Source: Rhopalosiphum padi (Eukaryota; Arthropoda; Insecta; Hemiptera; Aphididae). From it: a stretch of 64,000 nucleotides of DNA. Below, piece after piece: positions 62,911-64,000 of the stretch (the first letter of the stretch is position 1; each line of letters begins with the position of its first letter). The position numbers and the translations under genes were made by a program. The notes under the pieces were generated by a model. The model was given only the letters and a program-made list of their open reading frames with translations. It was not told the DNA's origin and made no database searches. Where the stretch lies: assembly GCF_020882245.1 (NCBI RefSeq), contig NC_083598.1, forward strand, positions 70,623,714-70,687,713. Reading direction: 5' to 3'.

Positions 62911-64000
62911 CAACAATATAAATCCTAAACGTAATGAAAAAGAAAAATATTAATTTAATCAAACATGTACAAACAGATACAGTAAAAATGTTGTCTTAAA
63001 CATCTAAGAAAAATGACAAACAAAAAAGGAAAATATTAATATTTTCTGGAAAATGTTTTAATTGTCTATTCTTAAATGTAGTAAATAATTGATGAAATTT
63101 GCTTTTACTAATTTGTTTTAAATTTTCAATTATTTCTATAATTAAATAATTTGTAACTTAACAAAGCACACACTAAAGTTTATTAAGGGTCAATTTTTTC
63201 AATATAGGAATTATTTAATTTAATTTGCTTAAAACGAGTTTCTAAACTCAAAAAGAATTGATTTTATCAGTCTCCAATTCCCAAAAATCTTAATATTAAT
63301 AAAATGATTATGATAATGGCGTACAACATTTACTTAATTATATTTTTTCACTCCAAATCTCTTCCTTTTATACAAAATAATACCTAATTAATTATTATAA
63401 TAATACAATTATGTTTATTTAATAGTAATATGCTAAATATGAAAAACAACAATTGTTTTTCCTTGTGTTTTATTTTTAAATTTATATAATTAAATATTTG
63501 AAAGTGTATATAAATACAATAAATACACTAATTATTTTTTATTATTATTATTTTTTTTCCTTTTTTTGTAACTTTTTTGTTAAGACATAACAAAGCAAGA
63601 ATACTGGATATGAATATTATAACAAAAATTATTGTATCCATAATAAGAAGAAAAACAACATTAAATTTGCTAAATGTTCAATAACTGGCCTATTGATAAT
63701 TTCATTATCTACATTCAAAATATAAGAAGACCGAGGAACATATTATACGTTGTGACCACCAGGAAACAAGTATACCACACAAGCAACATTATCAACCAAT
63801 CCACAAAAATTGAGTTAATTTGAATAATATGTCAAACAAATTACATAAACAAAAAACCCAAAATCAATAGCACCGATTTTTTTGTATACAAATAAAAAAG
63901 GGTGTTTTATGATTTTATAAAGACAAATATAACAAGAGAACTATATACTAAAAAAATATAATAATAATAGAATAATAATAAATAAAATTAATAAATTTAA
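62911..64000. other. Downstream flank
   Basis: AT-rich DNA. On the minus strand 63,742-63,632 is open for 37 codons and reads YVPRSSYILNVDNEIINRPV then IEHLANLMLFFFLLWIQ to a TAA at 63,631-63,629, preceded in the same frame beyond a stop by VDNVACVVYLFPGGHNV. This may be a decayed gene end; no family recognised. Confidence 0.5.

Noticed and set aside
1..64000. CRISPR arrays, prokaryotic operons, phage or bacterial symbiont DNA
   Set aside because: Spliced gene structure, intron borders and repeat content are eukaryotic throughout; no spaced direct-repeat array seen.

Overview
The window is strongly AT-rich eukaryotic DNA: TATAATATTATTA-type simple sequence, scattered CpG-rich pockets, long introns with GT..AG borders and many decayed transposable elements. 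Splicing together the conserved exons gives one insect gene, a TRPV channel of the Nanchung (Nan/OCR) class. Base composition, CpG-rich islands and repeat style point to an aphid (Hemiptera: Aphididae); the species cannot be fixed from sequence alone.

Layout. 1-15,606 is upstream DNA without a recognisable gene. It holds a dispersed repeat (about 50-800), a degenerate 'GAATGCGTCCC' repeat (1,817-1,972), a large inverted repeat (11,638-12,463) and a GC-rich presumptive promoter (about 14,950-15,606). 15,607-62,700 is nanchung on the plus strand: 17 coding exons encoding about 900 residues, with introns from 63 bp to 10 kb. 62,701-64,000 is 3' UTR and flanking DNA, with a possible but unproven minus-strand coding relic near 63,630-63,745.

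The protein reads in order: short N-terminus, ankyrin repeats (exons 4-7), pre-S1 linker (exons 8-9), S1 plus a long glycosylatable S1-S2 loop (exon 10), S2 (exon 11), S3-S4 (exon 12), S4-S5 linker and S5 (exon 13), pore (exon 14), S6 (exon 15), TRP helix (exon 16) and a short C-terminal tail (exon 17). In insects Nan pairs with Inactive in the cilium of chordotonal stretch-receptor neurons, serving hearing, gravity sensing and coordination; that complex is the target of pymetrozine-, afidopyropen- and flonicamid-type insecticides (established knowledge).

Within the gene I see several possible isoform sources: a 63-nt in-frame intron, a 57-nt phase-0 cassette candidate in intron 6, two in-phase donors in exon 10, and a reading-frame conflict at the exon 16/17 junction. 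Introns also carry TE relics (LINE reverse transcriptase, pogo/Tigger-like, Helitron-like end, two TIR MITEs), CpG-rich islands in introns 2 and 9 that could be internal promoters, and two small coding-looking islands (35,370-35,497 and 48,631-48,723) that the Nan model does not explain. No standalone second gene is proven.
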